The position numbers and the translations under genes are program-made. 64,000 bases of DNA, from contig NC_049907.1 in the NCBI RefSeq assembly GCF_001411555.2, positions 33,501,866 to 33,565,865 of the forward strand, given 5' to 3'. The stretch comes from Juglans regia. Lineage: Eukaryota > Streptophyta > Magnoliopsida > Fagales > Juglandaceae. The notes below the pieces were generated by a model, which did no database searches, had not been told where the DNA came from, and worked only from the letters and a program-made list of their open reading frames with translations. Of this stretch, positions 61,288 through 64,000 are shown in pieces; within the stretch, counting starts at the first letter, position 1, and each line of letters starts with the position of its first letter.

Positions 61288-61884
61288 CTATCTAGTTTTT
61301 GTTGGAAGTTTCCCTTTGATACAAGCAACACAATTTTCAAAATCAGAAAAATCCAAGTCAACTAGAATGCCATCTTTAATCAACCTCTCAATTATTTTTC
61401 TAGAAATATGACCCAACCTTTTGTGCCACAACATGGAAGAGTTTTCATTGGATCTCGTATGTTTAAAACCAATTATAGCATTCACAACAGAGACACTAGA
61501 AGAAGTATGATCTAAAGCAGGAAGCAAGTCAATTTTATACAAACTATCATATAAAGTAGCAATACTTACCACAACATAGTCATAAAAGATTGTAGCCTTT
61601 CCATTTACAAAATGAAAAACATAACCACATTGGTCCAAAATAGAAACAAAGATAAGATTTCTTCTGATGAAAGGTATAAAAGCAGTATCAGACAAGTTCA
61701 AAACATGCTTAGAAGGCAAAATAAGTCTGACTGTACCAATATGTTCAACTTTAACCTTCACACCATTGCCCATATTTATTACCAACTCTATATCAATTAG
61801 TCTTCTGCGGTTCCTTAATTCCTGCAAAGAATTTGTAGTGTGAATGGTTACACTAGTATCTAGCCACCAAGTATCAAAAGGCAC
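61288..61884 (-). pseudogene. Copia protease and pre-integrase domain
   Basis: 198-codon open frame. WWLDTSVTIHTTNSL replaces the usual WxLDSGASxH protease site, with the Ser-Gly-Ala altered. LWHKRLGHISRKIIERL and FENCVACIKGKLP are the zinc-binding pre-integrase motif with His-His and Cys-Cys present. Confidence 0.88.
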
Positions 61885-61899
61885 ATCGACTAGATTAGA

Positions 61900-62820
61900 C
61901 TAAAAACATATTAGTAGTGAACGTGTACCTTTCTTGTCTAACCAAGCCTTAAATCTCCTACATTCAACCTTCTTGTGCCCAAACAAATGAAAAAAGTTGC
62001 ACATTCCCTTAAAACCTTCATTCTTGGGCCCATTTGGAACACTCACACTAGCTTGCTGAGAAGGTCTTTCAGATTTCTTCATCTTACAGGAGTTGCTACT
62101 ATTACCCTTGAAGAACTTCTTCTTCTCTTTATTAACAGTTACCATGAAAGCAGCATGAGACTTGGCCTTTTTCATCATCTCCTCTTCTTGAGTTACAATA
62201 GCAGTAATTTCACTCAAGCTCCATTCATCTTTCTGAGCATTATAAGTGGTCTTGAGTGCATCAAACTGAGGTGACAAAGATTCAAGCACTTGCCATACAA
62301 GAAAGCTATCTGCTAACTCAACTTTCATTCCTTTGAACTTGTTAAAGAAATGAGTAAGTTTCATGATATGCTCTCGGACTCCACTAACCCCATTATAGGT
62401 TGTGGTAGTAAGAAGTTTATTCAGAGTTCCCTTTTCTGTCTTATCAAACTTAGTAAATTTCTTCCCAACGACATCAAGATATTCTTTAGCACTATCTGTA
62501 TCAGTTATGCTCTACCTGATAGACTTGTCAATAGTATACATCATAATCATGAGACAAGTCCTATTAGAATGCACCCACTGCTCATAATGAGTCTTTTCAG
62601 CTGCATAACTTTCACTAGTGGGTTCAAAAGGCATATCGACCCTCAAATTCAAACCCAAATTCATGATAGCCAAATTAATAGTGAGAGACTCATACCAATC
62701 CTCATAATTGGTTCTCGTTAGACTCTTGATGGCAGACAAAGAGAGAGTCAGAGCCGCATTGCCATAAGCTGAGGAGAATATAACAAAATTTATTATGCAT
62801 GTGGAAGAATAAACATGCAC
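61900..62820 (-). pseudogene. Copia gag
   Basis: Frame 62820-62512 has LTRTNYEDWYESLTINLAIM, the start of the UBN2-type gag. Frame 62364-61900 has ESLSPQFDALKTTYNAQKDEWSL and a zinc knuckle written CNFFHLFGHKKVEC, in which the second cysteine of the usual CxxCxxxGHxxxxC is lost. A frameshift separates the two parts. Confidence 0.88.
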
Positions 62821-62829
62821 CCATAAATG

Positions 62830-63646
62830 TCTCCTTTAGGAAATCTTATATCCATGCTAGAGTCTTATTCAAAATAGATGTGTATGCACTATGCTAAAGT
62901 CCAAGATACATAAAAGGCTCTTACGCATGATAAAACAAAAATAATTAAATACAAGAACTTAAAATGACCTGCTACCGAGAGGATAGGACTAGGCCACCAA
63001 GTGTCAAGCACTTCACTATTATCTTTATCGTCTTAAGCATCCTATCAACTAATGGTTTGCCAATGGGGCAAATTCACTATTCATATGGATCTTAGTATAG
63101 GGTCATTAAGCAGAAGTAGGATCAATATAACAATTCCGATAATTTATCATGACTAATCCCATGAGAAGAGGGTACATAGCCACTCCAAACCATCAGTATT
63201 ACAACAAAATGACATAACCCTTCAAAAGAGTATCTCCACATAAGATTCTTTATTGCCACAATAAAATTATAAAATAACACAACAGATAATTTTGAGGCAC
63301 GCATAGAAATGTAAGTGCGCTATTTTATAATTCGACAATAAAATTATAAACATTTGTGAGGGTTGTTAGACTTAGACTCCTATTACATTTCTATCGTCAC
63401 GACAATAAAATAGCACAACAGATATATAACAAAAATATCCTCTCTCTCTCTCTCTCTCTCTGATACCAACGGTTTGCTTAAATGTCTTGATGTCCAATGA
63501 AAAAAAGGAGTCATAGATTTGACCAACATCTCATGAAGTTCTTTATTATACGGTTTGCAGAAACCAGAAGAGATGAAACCCACCAAAAATCTTGCTACAG
63601 TGAACAAAAAGGTAAAATAATACAACCATGAAAATAAGGAAGATGG
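62830..63646 (-). other. Copia 5' untranslated region
   Basis: No coding frame of note. Contains a (CT)n run at about 63439-63461 next to a second primer-site-like sequence (minus: GTTGGTATCAGAGAGAG). A 12-bp word CGACAATAAAAT recurs near 63330-63410. Confidence 0.5.
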
Positions 63647-63659
63647 CTTTGACACCAAC
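63647..63659 (-). promoter_or_regulatory. Copia primer-binding site
   Basis: On the minus strand TTGGTGTCAAAGC directly follows the LTR end CTAACA with one base between; it is a two-base variant of the initiator-Met site. Confidence 0.7.
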
Positions 63660-64000
63660 TGTTAGAATCAAAACATATGATAATTTCTTCCCATATGCAA
63701 AGCATGTGTTCAATAAAACTGAGAGTTCATACCTCCAATAACTTGTCATATATTTTCCATAGAGCTTTAGAGTTCCTGTAAAGGAGGAAAATTTCCAGTT
63801 ATGGAGAGAATTACTCTATACCCCTCTTTGTCTGATTTTTGTTCTTGCCCCTAAGAGAGAGAAGAGGAAGAGCAAAAAACCTATATAGAACTCAATGAGC
63901 TAGTTCTATTTTTAAAGTAGGGGTGAGAGTAGGGGCCTCCATATGTGTTTATTAAAATGGCCCATTCCATTATGGGCCCAATGACTAAATGTTAATGCTA
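63660..64000 (-). repeat. 5' LTR of the Copia element, cut by window end
   Basis: Same sequence as 58038-58380 with scattered differences. Includes a minus-strand TATA-like TTCTATATAGGTTTTTTG near 63880. Confidence 0.88.

Larger units (their letters stand above)
58038..64000 (-). mobile_element. Ty1/Copia retrotransposon, minus strand, runs off window
   Basis: The 3' LTR lies at 58038-58416 and the 5' LTR from 63660 to beyond the window; both read TGTTAGAATC on the plus strand. Next to the 5' LTR is a primer site (TTGGTGTCAAAGCC, minus). Coding order on the minus strand is gag, protease, pre-integrase, integrase (eroded), RT, RNase H, as in Copia. AAGTGGGAGAT precedes the 3' LTR as polypurine tract. 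The copy carries frameshifts and an internal deletion. The flanking 5-mer at the left is TTCAT; the other flank is not in the window. Confidence 0.92.

Overview
The window is plant nuclear DNA, most likely from a Fagales tree (Juglandaceae such as walnut or pecan, or a relative). It has intron-containing plant genes with GT-AG junctions, AT-rich intergenic DNA, tRNA-derived SINEs, and several copies of a MITE rich in GAGTTGAGATGAGTTGAG-like sequence that I associate with Fagales. The family placement is from memory and was not checked by search.

Only four host genes are well supported: a single-exon Gly-rich conserved plant protein (16135-16677, +); a two-exon group VII ERF transcription factor with an N-terminal Met-Cys degron (22846-23947, -); a two-exon TPR protein with a long disordered N-terminus (38135-40255, -); and a five-exon secreted polygalacturonase (54558-56978, -). 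They look functionally unrelated.

Most of the rest is transposon. 1-7540: a decayed LINE (minus strand) cut at its left by the end of one long LTR and split by a 3.2-kb solo LTR with perfect 5-bp target duplications. 8419-12195: a complete non-autonomous LTR element without coding capacity, with perfect duplications and three internal tandem arrays. 14-29 kb: MITEs, two SINEs in opposite orientations, a foldback element, an LTR-like remnant and the first two genes. 29.5-37.3 kb: a second minus-strand LINE with all main domains recognisable, containing a 3.0-kb LTR. 41.5-51.9 kb: a nest in which a 2.1-kb solo LTR contains a Ty3/Gypsy chromovirus, which in turn contains another 2.1-kb solo LTR in its gag; a Mutator-like MITE lies in the outer LTR. 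58.0-64.0 kb: a minus-strand Ty1/Copia element inserted into an RNase H-like LINE fragment; it runs off the window.

The most notable non-standard signals are: a hairpin near the 3' end of three related long LTRs in which several stem positions differ between copies while pairing is kept; a MITE that looks like a fused dimer with three terminal-repeat copies and a 9-bp duplication; a 65-bp array with an alternating 131-bp higher-order period in the Copia 3' region; and a near-perfect foldback just downstream of the ERF gene. I found no rRNA or intact tRNA gene, no CRISPR array and no bacterial-type operon.
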